From Chionoecetes opilio (taxonomy: Eukaryota; Arthropoda; Malacostraca; Decapoda; Majidae), in contig JACEEZ010015195.1 of NCBI GenBank assembly GCA_016584305.1, forward strand, positions 62,501 through 126,500: a stretch of 64,000 nucleotides of DNA, in the 5' to 3' direction. Both the position numbers and the translations under genes were made by a program. Of this stretch, positions 55,501-63,958 are shown piece by piece; position 1 is the first letter of the stretch; each line of letters opens with the position of its first letter. The notes beneath the pieces were generated by a model that saw only the letters and a list, made by a program, of their open reading frames with translations, was not told the DNA's origin and searched no databases.

Positions 55501-57394
55501 GGCATTTGAAGGAGTTTGAAGGGATAGTTTGAATCACTTGTAATCATTTTATAAGCTGCACCAAGATCTCACTTTTCGTATCACCACTCTACGTATATAT
55601 ATCACCATTCTACGTATATATATCACCACTCTATTACCTACCACTCTATGTATGTATGAAAGGTAACAAGGAAGGCAGGAGTTTGAAGGGATAGTTTGAA
55701 TCACTTGTAATCATTTTATTAACTACACCACAAAGATCTTCTCACCCTGCATATCACCACTCTATATATTTATGATAGGTAAAAAGGAAGGTATATTTTG
55801 AAGGCAGGAGTTTGAAGGCATAGATTTAATGGGGAATTGGGACAGTGGGGTGAGGAAGGAAAGTTTCTTGGAGGCAGATAACTTGAGGCTCACAGCAAGG
55901 AATCAGGTGACGAAGTTCTGGTCCCCTGGAGTGTAAATGTAGGAGCAATTACCCCTTCACGCCCAGATCTTTCCTTTGCTATATAAAACTATCTGTTGTC
56001 GAGCCATAGAATTACGAAAATGAACTAAATATAGGTACCACATTAGTTAGTGGACAAGGCTACTAAACAGGTCATATCTATAAAATATTGCTTATAGTCA
56101 CTTAAAATCGTCTATTGGCACCCAAATTACAATGGAAATTACGTAGTGCATGGGCCTCAAGGGGTTAACACAGTATATTCCAGCTTCCCTGTCTGAGGCC
56201 GTCGCTCATTTCCCCCGTGAGTAATAGTCTCACTGCAAGGCAACATAGGTTAGTCAAAACACTGCAGGAAAGAGTTGGGTGTTGTGACTTAACAAGGACG
56301 GTACCAGGCCTCTAGCCCGTCAGGGTGGCAAGGTTGGTAGAGTCGTGAGCTCGCAATGTGTAGCGTCCCTGCGCATTCGGTTAGCGGTTCGAGTCCGCCT
56401 AGTTCGTGCTGACGTGGTGGCGCTTTGTATAGTCAATAACCTTGTAGTTGGTACTTGCAAAGTGTCTAGATAGGATGAAAATCTTATCTTATCTGTACCA
56501 GGCCTCTACAAGCAGCCTGATTCCCTATGCCTTCTGTGGTTACTCTTGTTCACAAACCATTAAGTCTCACATCCAGTCTTGCAACACTTGTCCACCCATC
56601 TGTCTCATTCTCTCTTGTAAGGAAATTCATGACATCACAGTAATCGATTAATTCACATCACAGCGATGAATTATCAGCCTTGATCTGTCTTGCTACGTAG
56701 ATTATGAAGCATTTTTCTCACTAGATGCATTGATTTAGCAAGGATGTGTTCAATGACTAGTTTTCAAGTCATCTGTCGGGAGATCCAATCAGTACAGACA
56801 CACCAATAATTGTATAAAATTAATAACAAATTGCTGTGGTTCATACTTTTTCAGCACATTTATTGTTGAAATGTATAGTAACCCCTTGAGGCCCAGAACG
56901 TAATTTCCATTGTAATTTGGGTGCCATTAGACGATTTGTAGTGACTATAAGCAATATTTTATAGCTATGACCTGTTTAGTATCCTTGTCCACTAACTCAT
57001 TTGGTACATTAAGTGACTTCTTAATTTTATGGCTCGACAACATACAATTTTTTTATAGCAAAGAAAAGATCTGGGCGTGTGTGTAGGGGTAAAACAAAGC
57101 TTAATAAATGAAGGTGCGCTGAAGGTTGTTGAGATACAGAGGATTCATTATTTTAAGTAGATTGCATGGTTTTGATAACCCACCATTACACCCTTGTGCC
57201 TTGTTGCTGCATGCTGTGTGCTGTGCTTCCCTGTACTAACCCTCCGTGCTGTTGTGCTGCTGCAGCTGGTGACACTCTTGCAGGCGGCCGGTGGCGCCAG
57301 TGAGCTGGCTTCCAGCCTGGCGGACCTCAGCCGGGCGCTGGCATCCAACCGCCTCGGCTCAGACGTTGTGGTCATCCCCGCCGGCATCAAGTAG
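46350..57394 (+). CDS. Secreted lipocalin, apolipoprotein D-like (5 exons)
   Basis: Lipocalins bind small hydrophobic ligands in an eight-stranded barrel; ApoD-type members act extracellularly in lipid transport and stress protection. Exons: 46350-46514, 47294-47513, 49724-49878, 51776-51946, 57266-57394, phases 0/1/0/0, all GT-AG. The spliced protein is about 279 residues. WGWGRCPS before LDVEKFLGLWYVVQQ is the lipocalin GxW motif region. DTDYDTFAVVFEC and HRKSTSILSRAPTLSPDLIS match the second and third structural motifs; ApoD has YATDYENYALVYSC and ILARNPNLPPET. Cysteines at about 42, 72, 152 and 203 fit ApoD's two disulfides (42-152, 72-203). NYT at 76 is a glycosylation sequon. The C-terminal 75 residues exceed the usual lipocalin. 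The N-terminus is uncertain (see exon 1). Confidence 0.92.
46560..46824 (-). mobile_element. MITE M1 with (CT)n inserted in its end (copy 9)
   Basis: The left terminus CCCCTTCACGCCCAGATCTC is followed by a (CT)n run, and the same terminus then starts again at about 46616. The right end is TTCTGGGCCTCAAGGGG. It looks as though the end was duplicated around a growing microsatellite. In lipocalin intron 1. Confidence 0.85.
47018..47140 (-). mobile_element. SINE S1, 3' part
   Basis: Reverse complement of the 3' region of 24372-24735 (AACATTTGTGCCTATAGCGC ... GGTTGGCCCTCGCCGGTGGT). Lipocalin intron 1. An A run and (CCA)n follow at 47214-47270. Confidence 0.75.
47294..47513 (+). CDS. Lipocalin exon 2
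   Basis: Residues 56-128 plus one base. Acceptor CCTCCTCCACAG, donor A|GTAGGT. Starts FLGLWYVVQQTDTTSSC, completing the GxW motif, then NYTRSSPTQL, and ends AGAMRVKWPL. Phase 1 joins to exon 3 as Asn129. Confidence 0.92.
47525..47890 (+). repeat. 23-bp minisatellite in lipocalin intron 2
   Basis: About 16 units of GGACATAGGGAGAGTGGAAGGGA (variant GGTCATAGG). It begins 12 bp past the exon 2 donor. Confidence 0.92.
47891..49680 (+). repeat. 69-bp minisatellite derived from the 23-bp unit
   Basis: About 26 units: AGTGAAGGAGGGAAGCCAGT, AGGTATATCTTCTGTCAATG, TTATAGGGTGGCAGGGAGG and ACATAGGGAG. The last part is the preceding 23-bp unit's core. Units decay with many small indels from about 49160 to 49660. 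The SLPPYNIDRRYTYWLPSF frame on the minus strand is an artefact of unit length 69. Confidence 0.93.
49724..49878 (+). CDS. Lipocalin exon 3
   Basis: Residues 129-180. Acceptor CTTGTGTTGCAG, donor AAG|GTGAGA. Encodes LAGKADYTVLDTDYDTFAVV, FECQKLTG and SILSRAPTLSPDLISK, covering the barrel strand with the third cysteine and the conserved arginine motif. Confidence 0.93.
49906..50257 (+). mobile_element. LINE family L1, 3' end with C-terminal ORF remnant
   Basis: It starts about 27 bp past the exon 3 donor, sense to the lipocalin gene. An 87-codon open frame (49908-50171) includes GRTRSHGFKLEKRRFKKEIG and WFTNRVVNDWHGLS. Family tail to GTTCTTATGCTCTTATG. Almost identical to 20341-20703, so recently active. 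Confidence 0.9.
50575..50682 (-). mobile_element. tRNA-derived SINE head
   Basis: On the minus strand, GTTTGGTGCAGTGGTACCG (A-box-like) and GGGTTCTAATCCCTCC (B-box-like) are about 45 bp apart. The rest does not fold as a functional tRNA. Antisense in lipocalin intron 3. Confidence 0.55.
51128..51236. mobile_element. Short foldback sequence
   Basis: Left arm GCACGGGACTGGCTGAGGTG (about 51130-51158) and right arm CACCTCAGCCAATCCCGTGC (about 51214-51235) with a TTGGGTG repeat between. Lipocalin intron 3. From 51240 to 51775 nothing else is firmly recognised. Confidence 0.6.
51776..51946 (+). CDS. Lipocalin exon 4
   Basis: Residues 181-237. Acceptor GTGCTTATCCCGCAG, donor CAG|GTAATA. ARQVVSGLGISTRDLDFIDH then GVCV supplies the C-terminal helix and fourth cysteine of the ApoD fold. 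The rest (NLNIDIDEETIKQMLRDASQ) is acidic and helix-prone and begins the extension. Confidence 0.93.
52083..52165 (+). mobile_element. SINE S1, 3' end
   Basis: Ends CTACAGGCGCTATAGGCACA then AATGTAAAC and an A-rich tail, matching the ends of 24372-24735 and 47018-47140. Confidence 0.7.
52196..53345 (+). repeat. 19-21-bp minisatellite in lipocalin intron 4
   Basis: About 57 units of ACAAAATTTAATAGGGACC plus CT, TT, GT or T. Non-coding; the frames are artefacts. Confidence 0.93.
53745..54432 (+). repeat. 21-bp minisatellite in lipocalin intron 4
   Basis: About 33 units of TTTTGTAGATATTAACTTGGA, with ACTCGTG/ACTCTTG/ACCATGG variants. It is open in one plus and two minus frames because almost all units are exactly 21 bp (seven-residue repeats such as DINLDFV). 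No start, splice or homology support for translation. Confidence 0.93.
54433..55300. other. Intron 4 sequence with one LINE tail scrap
   Basis: LINE family L1 tail, minus orientation, at 54837-54878 (GAACATAGGGAAGCTACAAG). A poly-C run is at 55009-55023. No other feature seen. Confidence 0.5.
55320..55830 (+). repeat. Tandem triplication, unit about 130-180 bp
   Basis: ATAGTTTGAATCACTTGTAA, ATCACCACTCTA and AAGGAAGGTATAGTTTGAAG words appear three times. Diverged copies, intron 4. Confidence 0.75.
55948..56168 (-). mobile_element. TTAA-flanked MITE, family M1 (copy 10)
   Basis: Left end ATTACCCCTTCACGCCCAGA; right end GGGCCTCAAGGGGTTAA. Intron 4. Confidence 0.88.
56325..56400 (+). mobile_element. 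tRNA-like SINE head
   Basis: AAGGTTGGTAGAGTCGTGAG (A-box-like) and GCGGTTCGAGTCCGCC (good B box) about 45 bp apart. The T-stem GGCGG/CCGCC pairing is partial and there is no clean acceptor stem, so SINE head is preferred over a working tRNA. Confidence 0.5.
56878..57093 (+). mobile_element. MITE M1 (copy 11)
   Basis: Left end GTAACCCCTTGAGGCCCAGA; right end GATCTGGGCGTGTGTGTAGGGG with a small GT insertion. It lies about 170 bp before the last lipocalin exon. Confidence 0.88.
57266..57394 (+). CDS. Lipocalin exon 5 (C-terminal extension)
   Basis: Residues 238-279 and stop TAG. Acceptor TTGTGCTGCTGCAG. Alanine/leucine-rich LVTLLQAAGGASELASSLAD and LSRALASNR suggests amphipathic helix, ending DVVVIPAGIK. 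It contains no cysteine. This exon lies beyond the normal end of the lipocalin fold. Confidence 0.85.
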   Translation: MVTLLQAAGGASELASSLADLSRALASNRLGSDVVVIPAGIK

Positions 57395-57531
57395 CCTGGC
57401 ATCTCCTCCATGAGGGAGCACGTCCTGTCCTCAGCGGCCAGCCTACACACGGCCCCTGCATAGAGGCTGCCTCGGATATAGACTCGGTTTCCATGTGTCA
57501 GGTCTTCCTCCTTTATATAATGCACACAGCG

Positions 57532-57577
<46 letters not shown>

Positions 57578-58189
57578 CGGCACACACACACAGCGGCACA
57601 CACACACACACACACACACACAGCGGCACACACACACACACACTCACACACTCACAGTGCAGAATGTTACTTTTTAAAGCATTTTGTGAAGGTTGGAGAT
57701 TTGCAGCCTGTGAACAGAACATAACAGTTAGGTGCAGTGCCTCGGAGCATGGGAATCAAGGCATCGTCAGGACAGACTCCTCAGCCTCCCTGGTGTCTGG
57801 TCTAGCTACATATCCTTACACATTTATATAAAAATTGAACTCCTCAATGACAAATCTGCACATTTTAGCCTCATGTATAGCTGTCTACTTTATTTTCATC
57901 TAGCCTGTCATTTTACTTGTCTAGATATTTTTTTTTATGTACAAAACCTTTTCATCATTTAAAAACAATATCTTTAATTTTATTTATCAATAGTCAATAT
58001 TTTATTACAAGAAATTCCAACACTTGGTGATTGAGTCACTTTGAATGTGTATATCTCTAAGTGTAGAAAACCTTGACCTGTACAGTCGCCCACAAATGTT
58101 CTGGGCCTGCGTAGAAAATTATTAGTAAGATTTATTTTAACAAAGTGTTGATGATGTTGTGTTGTGATGTGTTGGTGAGTGTGAGTGTT
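57395..58189. other. 3' flank / probable 3'UTR of the lipocalin gene
   Basis: Contains a compound (CA)n tract with CAGCGG interruptions at 57530-57655. No confident polyadenylation signal before AATAAA at 58322-58327, which is inside the palindrome below. Confidence 0.4.
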
Positions 58190-58362
58190 GTGATGACGGA
58201 GACATGGGCTGGGAAGTGATTGCTTTATTCCTGACTAGTGTTGCCTCTACTGGGCTGCTTCAGAGGAGTGAAGAAGAATTCCTCATTCCTCTGAAGCCCA
58301 GTAGAGGCAACACTAGTCAGGAATAAAGGACTCCCTTCCCAGCCTGTCTCCTTCATCACACG
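58190..58362. other. Long palindrome downstream of the lipocalin gene
   Basis: The arms (about 58190-58272 and 58279-58362) pair almost completely. The inner roughly 40 bp, TTTATTCCTGACTAGTGTTG and onward through CTTCAGAGGA, is matched except for one short bulge. The outer part (GGCTGGGAAG) is also matched. Could be a foldback element or a hairpin-forming transcript end. Confidence 0.85.
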
Positions 58363-58473
58363 TTTTTACACCTGTCTGTACATCTACAGTGTTATTTCCC
58401 ATGAAAACATGAAGCAGAAATCATTATACTGTGTGCCACCCGACGTGTTTGGGAGCAAGTCAAATTGTGATAT

Positions 58474-58679
58474 GAACCCCTTGAGACCCAGAACGTAATT
58501 TCCATTGTAATTTGGTTGTAACAGACGGTTTTAATTAATATAAGCAATGTTTTATAGATATGACCTGTTTAGTACCCTTGTCCACTAGCTCATTTGATTT
58601 GTTTAGTTAATTTTCGTGATTTTATGGCTAACTACAGGCAGGCGATAGCACAGGAAAGATCTGGGTGTGAAGGCGTTAA
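58474..58679 (+). mobile_element. MITE M1 (copy 12)
   Basis: Left end GAACCCCTTGAGACCCAGAA; right end GATCTGGGTGTGAAGGCGTTAA. Somewhat diverged. Confidence 0.85.
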
Positions 58680-58899
58680 AATGACTTACACCAAGGTCTC
58701 TAAAGGTAGTGAACCAGGTCAATACACAGTACACTATCCTGGGTACTGAGGTGTCTTCATGTGCGAGGCAGGCATGGCTGGGTGGCCCCTCGAGACCACC
58801 AACCTTGGACGCGTGGGACCTTTCACGGGTGTCTTGAGGAACAGTGAATCTTATGTGTTGTCAACTATGTCCCACCCAACAGTTCAGTTATGATGCCAC

Positions 58900-59234
58900 T
58901 ATAGTCTAGTTTTTTTAATGAGGCAAAAATTCCATTCTATCCTAAGGTCTCATGCTTAAAATGATACCTATGTTTACCTGATAATATGGTTCACTCTGAT
59001 AAAATACAGCTGAAATTTAGAAGAAGCGTAGTATTCCCTTCTCCTGGCATATATCCATACTATCTTAAGGTCTCATGGTTAAAATGATGCCTCTGTTTAC
59101 CTGATAATATGGTTCACTATGATAAAATACAGCTGAAATTTAGAAGTGTAGTATTCCCTTCTCCTGGCATCAAATATCAGTCAGTAAGCAGCAAGGAGTC
59201 ATGATTTTTTGCCTCGTTAAAAAAAACAGTATAG
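58900..59234. mobile_element. TIR element T1 with two internal units
   Basis: Left TATAGTCTAGTTTTTTTAAT then GAGGCAAAAA; right TTTGCCTCGTTAAAAAAAAC then AGTATAGC. Two internal units of about 117 bp. Confidence 0.85.
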
Positions 59235-59567
59235 CTACAACTACTACTACAACAACTACTACTTCTTATGGTACTGTTAGGTATGTAAAGTATATTGATG
59301 CACAGTCCATAAGTAACACCTCAAACCTTTATTGTATTGTTGGTTATATTCAATCAGTAAATATCGTAAATTGTAAAAAATGACAAACCTTTTTTCTCCA
59401 TGCATTATGCCGTCTTGTTTTGTCTCCTTGTCAAGATGGATACATTCTCAAACAGTATCAATAAATGTCTCAAAAGTCTGCTAATTTCTTTTCATTCTGT
59501 CCTGAAGCATAAATAATAAGGTTGTATATTATTATGAGTATATATATTACATGAGTGTCATTTAGAT

Positions 59568-59780
59568 TTAACCCCTTGAGGCCCAGAACGTAATTTCCAT
59601 TGTAATTTGGCTACCATTAGACAATTTTTAGTGACTATAAGCAATATTTTATAGCTATGACCTGTTTAGTATCCTTGCCAACTAACTAATTTGGTATATT
59701 ACATTGCTTTTCGTAGTTTGATGGCTCGACAACATACAATTTTTTATAGCCAAGGAAAGATCTGGGCGTGAAGGGGTTAT
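59568..59780 (+). mobile_element. TTAA-flanked MITE, family M1 (copy 13)
   Basis: TTAACCCCTTGAGGCCCAGA on the left; GATCTGGGCGTGAAGGGGTTA on the right. Close to the family consensus. Confidence 0.9.
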
Positions 59781-59984
59781 TAAAGTGAACTGCGAGCTGA
59801 ATCATCAAATCAAGAAAAGTTCACTAATGTAACAACTTCTGCCCCTTGACGTCATGAAAAGAAATCATGCCGTAACACCACCCTGCTCCCCCTCTCTCTA
59901 CGGTGCTCACCAACACTGTGCAATGATACGTCACTAATACTGGGCTGCCAACAATGCCTGACACGCCAGTCAAGTGTGGGAAAA

Positions 59985-60215
59985 GGGAAGGGAGTGAAGG
60001 GAAGGAATGAGGGGGATGGGAGTGAAGGGAAGGGAGTGAGGGGGTGGGAGTGAAGGGATGGGAGTGAGGGAAGGGAATGAGGGGATGGGAATGAAGGGAA
60101 GGGAGTGAGGGATGGGAGTGAAGGGAAGAGTGAAGGGAAGGGAATGAGGGGATGGGAGTGAAGGGATGGGAGTGAAGGGAAGGGAGTGAAGGGAAAGGAG
60201 TGAGGAACGATGCTT
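59985..60215 (+). repeat. GGGAATGA/GGGAGTGA minisatellite
   Basis: Irregular units of GGGAGTGAAGGGATGGGAGTG. The proline/serine/histidine-rich minus-strand frames are artefacts. Confidence 0.85.
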
Positions 60216-60235
60216 GCCAAAGGTGATGTGAAGGA

Positions 60236-60652
60236 TTGACAGCAAATACAATGCACCCGACCCACTGTTTCACGGACTCCATCTGCTACTTCTGCACACC
60301 CTGTCAAGCTCCTCTCACAGTCCAACATGTCCTAATATCCTGCCCCCATCTTACTCCTGCCCGTTCCAGTTCCTTCCCTCATTTGTCCTCCCTTTCCCGA
60401 CCTCCCTGTCTTGCGGACATTCTCCCGGAATCCCCCTCCTTCTCCCTGGACAATGTAACCTCCTTCCTCCAACACATCCACATCCTATATCTGATCTAAC
60501 CATCCTGCTGTAACATTCCGTTCTTTCCCCTTCCCTCATCGTTTCACTATTATTCTTTAACCCTGACCCTTGATATACTTTGCCAGAGTGCCATAGGACC
60601 TCTGATGGCTGGCACATTACCCTTTTTAGGCATTAAATCAATCAATCATTCC
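60236..60652 (+). mobile_element. LINE 3' end, Jockey/I-like C-terminus (second family)
   Basis: The open frame 60236-60499 encodes CYFCTPCQAPLTVQHVLISC followed by PHLTPAR, the cysteine-histidine knuckle typical of the C-terminus of Jockey/I-type LINE polyproteins. It ends at a stop, then a 3'UTR and the tail TTAAATCAATCAATCATTCC, a simple-repeat end. Different from family L1. 5'-truncated. Confidence 0.8.
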
Positions 60653-60717
60653 ATCTGCTGCAGGACAAGTGGACCAAATCATTCAATAAGTCGTTCACTC
60701 ATCCAATACAGCCTAGA

Positions 60718-61005
60718 CCAGTTGTTGAAGTCTTGCCCATTTGAAGAAAAAAAATCATGAACCATCTCTTTTTTTTACTTTCGAGATATGATGAAAAAGG
60801 GTCGATTTTAAAGGTATGTCAAGGGTTGGTTATGAATATATATCCTGTAAATATGAAGTAAAGTTTTTTTTGAAATAAGATAATATTAGACTGCTAACAT
60901 TTTGGTTATATATATATATTTAAGTTCATTTCCAAATATCGTGAACATCCTGTGGACCACTAAAAAAGTTATCATGGCCACCACTCCACCAGTTGAGAAC
61001 CACTG
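60718..61005. mobile_element. hAT-Charlie-like short element
   Basis: The right end AGTTGAGAACCACTG is the reverse of the CAGTGGTTCTCAACT terminus typical of hAT-Charlie elements; the left end is CAGTTGTTGAAGTC. The 8-bp flanks are GCCTAGAC and GCCTATAG (six of eight match). Non-coding, 288 bp. Confidence 0.65.
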
Positions 61006-61008
61006 GCC

Positions 61009-61470
61009 TATAGTCTACTTTTTTTAACGAGGCAAAAACTCCATTCTATCTTAAGGTCTCGTGTTAAAATGATGCCTCTGTTTACCTGATACTAGGGTTA
61101 ACTATGATAAAATACAGCTGACATTGAGAAGAAGCGTAGTATTCCCTTCTCCTGGCATATATCCATTCTATCTTAAGGTCTCATGCTTAAAATGATGCCT
61201 CTGTTTACCTGATCATGTGGTTAACTATGATGAAATACAGCTGACATTAAGAAGAAGTGTAGTATTCCCTTCTCCTGGCATATATCTATTCTATCTTAAG
61301 GTCTCATGCTTAAAATGATGCCTCTGTTTACCTGATCATATGGTTAACTATGATGAAATACAGCTGACATTAAGAAGAAGCGTAGTATTCCCTTCTCCTG
61401 GCATCAAATATCCGTCAGTAAGCAGCAAGGGAGCAGGATTCTTTGCCTTGTTAAAAAAACTAGACTATAG
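61009..61470. mobile_element. TIR element T1 with three internal units
   Basis: Left TATAGTCTACTTTTTTTAAC then GAGGCAAAAA; right TTAAAAAAACTAGACTATAG. Three internal units of about 120 bp. Ends are TA-flanked. Confidence 0.88.
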
Positions 61471-61614
61471 ATAGAGACAGCTCATCTGAAGACAACCCAG
61501 AATATTAACAGGGAACAATAGAGTGGAGGGAAAAGAACAAGAAGTAGGAACTCGACAATAACACTGACAACAGAACCCCAGGATGATGATGGTAAACACA
61601 GAGAATTATGATGT

Positions 61615-61821
61615 TTAACCCTCGAGGCCCAGAACGTAATTTCCATTGTAATTTGATCCATCCCACCATTACAAATTTTGAAGTAATATTTTATAGATAT
61701 GACCTATTTAGCACCTTCCTCCACTTGCTAATTTGGTATATGAAGTTACTTTTCGTTATATTATTGCTAACGACGGATGATTTGATATAGCAAAGGAAAG
61801 ATCCGGGCGTGAAGGGGTTAA
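61615..61821 (+). mobile_element. TTAA-flanked MITE, family M1 (copy 14)
   Basis: TTAA on both sides (61615-61618, 61818-61821). Left end CCCTCGAGGCCCAGAACG; right end GATCCGGGCGTGAAGGGG. Confidence 0.88.
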
Positions 61822-62277
61822 AGATGCTCGGATATATTGAGGAATTAATGATTAAGATACGTCGAAGGGAACACGATAAGAGAAAGGTCTGAGTGGGGAC
61901 AGAGCAGCAAAAGTATACAAACATAGATTGTTTTTACATCACAAAGGACTGGCCAAGGGCAAAAATAGAGGTAACAAAAAGCCCGCTAGTTGTCAGTCCC
62001 TATAAAGAAGACAGTAAGAGAATAAAGAAGGGGGGTGGGCCAGTTTAGTTCAGGAGGCGTCTTGTCACTCCTCTCTTGAAAAGATATCATTCGTAGGAAG
62101 GCGGAAAAATAGAAACAGGAAGAAAGTATTATGGAGGGGAAGAAAACCACTGAATGAAGGCCACTGTAAACCTGTGTGTGGGGAAGCATTAGGGACAGAT
62201 GGGATGCAGGCTGGCTATTTCCCGGGATCCCAGGATTTCCCGCATCAGGTAATGTTTGTACTAACTAATGCTGTGTT
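61822..62277. other. Non-genic spacer
   Basis: A block at about 61930-61990 repeats 23597-23680 in inverted orientation. TTCCCGGGATCCCAGGATTT at 62218 is a short palindrome-rich patch. No gene seen. Confidence 0.45.
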
Positions 62278-62938
62278 TAGTGTGAGCCCCAGATACTTCA
62301 TGAGTGTAAGTGTGAACCCCAGATACTTCATGAGTGTAAGTGTGAACCCCAGATACTTCATGAGTGTAAGTGTGAGCCCCAGATACTTCATGAGTGTAAG
62401 TGTGAGCCCCAGATACTTCTGGGGCTCACAAACTGGTTCGGGAACCAAAACTGGTTCACAAATAGGGTGGTGAATGAGTGGAATGGTCTCAGTAGACAGG
62501 TAGTTAGTGCGGAGTCATTAGGGAGCTTTAAAGGGGAGCTGGATAAGTTCATGGATGGGGATGAAAGGTGGATGTAGGTAGTGTTAGGTGACAGGAACTA
62601 CCACGTGTAGGCCTCGCGGCCTCTTGTAGCTTCCTTATTTTCTTATGTTCTTATGTAGGAGTGTAAGTGTGAGCCCCAGATACTTCATGAGTGTAAGTGT
62701 GAACCCCAGATACTTCATGAGTGTAAGTGTGAACCCCAGATACTTCATGAGTGTAAGTGTGAGCCCCAGATACTTCATGAGTGTAAGTGTGAGCCCCAGA
62801 TACTTCATGAGTGTAAGTGTGAGCCCCAGATACTTCATGAGTGTAAATGTGAGCCCCAGATACTTCATGAGTGTAAGTGTGAACCCCAGATACTTCATGA
62901 GTGTAAGTGTGAGCCCCAGATACTTCATGAGTGTAGTA
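62278..62938 (+). repeat. 30-bp minisatellite split by a LINE end
   Basis: Units of GTGTAAGTGTGAGCCCCAGA plus TACTTCATGA at 62278-62425 (five) and 62658-62938 (nine to ten). The gap is the LINE fragment at 62448-62657. Confidence 0.92.
62448..62657 (+). mobile_element. LINE family L1, 3' end inserted in a minisatellite
   Basis: From CTGGTTCACAAATAGGGTGG to the tail CTTATTTTCTTATGTTCTTATG. A short palindromic patch (GAGCCCCAGATACTTCTGGG) precedes the insertion. Confidence 0.88.
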
Positions 62939-63260
62939 TCTGTATATTTTTTGAAAGGCAATTGAATTAATACATTTTATGACACTGAAGCAATGTTCTC
63001 TTTATTACCTTGCACACTGCTGCAGAAATAGCTGCATAATCTGACTAAATAAGCAACACTTTGATGATCTCATCTCATTCCGTCAGCCATAAAAGAGACT
63101 CAGACATTTGGCATTGCATTCACAGTTAGCTATTGTAAAAGAATAAGAAATCTACAGTTGATGGCCTTTGGAAGCCACTTCTACAACAACCCAAAGAAAC
63201 ACTGCAATGGCCAGGGGAAAAAAATAAAATAATGGCATAGCATTATTATGTACTACCTAT
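62939..63260. other. Non-genic spacer
   Basis: No repeat, gene or RNA recognised. Confidence 0.5.
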
Positions 63261-63265
63261 GTTTA

Positions 63266-63337
63266 CAGGAACTACCTCGTGTATGTCTCACGGCCTCTTG
63301 TAGCTTCCTTATTTTATTATGTTCCTATGTTCTTATG
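63266..63337 (+). mobile_element. LINE family L1, 3' tail fragment
   Basis: ACAGGAACTACCTCGTGTAT through TTCCTATGTTCTTATGC. Confidence 0.85.
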
Positions 63338-63415
63338 CACGGTGCACACAAGACACACAGTCATGGTGCACACAAGACACACAGTCACGGTGCACACAAG
63401 ACACACAGTCACGCA
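63338..63415 (+). repeat. 24-bp minisatellite, three copies
   Basis: Three units of GGTGCACACAAGACACACAG plus TCAC/TCAT. Confidence 0.85.
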
Positions 63416-63762
63416 CACATCAAAAGTTGTTCATGAAATGACTCTCCAAGAAGCACAAACAGTCAATCTGCTTCCATTAACCACAAAAGAAATCCAATGA
63501 TATAGAATGACATTAAATGATAGCCATTGTAAAACGTAGAAGAATGATTCTATGCCATTTTGAAGCCCTACGCTACAAGAAAAGTGTTCGCTTTAGAAGC
63601 GTTTCCCTCTCTCTTTCATGCGCTTTGTATTCAACACAGTGCAAGTCTGAGATCAGGAACAACAATAACAATCCCGGGATTTGAACCAATTTCCCGGGAA
63701 GAAAACCCACTTACGCCCGGGATCCCGAGAACCCGGGAAGAAAACCCTAGTTTGGGCACGTG

Positions 63763-63958
63763 AAGAGGAGGGAAGGTGGCGAGGCATTGGGGAGAGCAGG
63801 AGGGAAGGTGGCGAGGCATTGGGGAGAGCAGGAGGGAAGGTGGTGAGGCATTGGGGAGAGCAGGAGGGAAGGTGGCGAGGCATTGGGGAGAGCAGGAGGG
63901 AAGGTGGCGAGGCATTGGGGAGAGCAGGAGGGAAGGTGGCGAGGCATTGGGGAGAGCA
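63763..63958 (+). repeat. 31-bp minisatellite
   Basis: About six units of GGGAGAGCAGGAGGGAAGGT plus GGCGAGGCATT. The last 42 bases of the window (63959-64000) are unique and unassigned. The preceding 63655-63745 has several CCCGGGA palindromes. Confidence 0.9.

Noticed and set aside
63655..63745. CCCGGGA-rich palindromic patch as a regulatory site
   Set aside because: Short and degenerate, with a weak relative at 62218. No defined ends or known motif.
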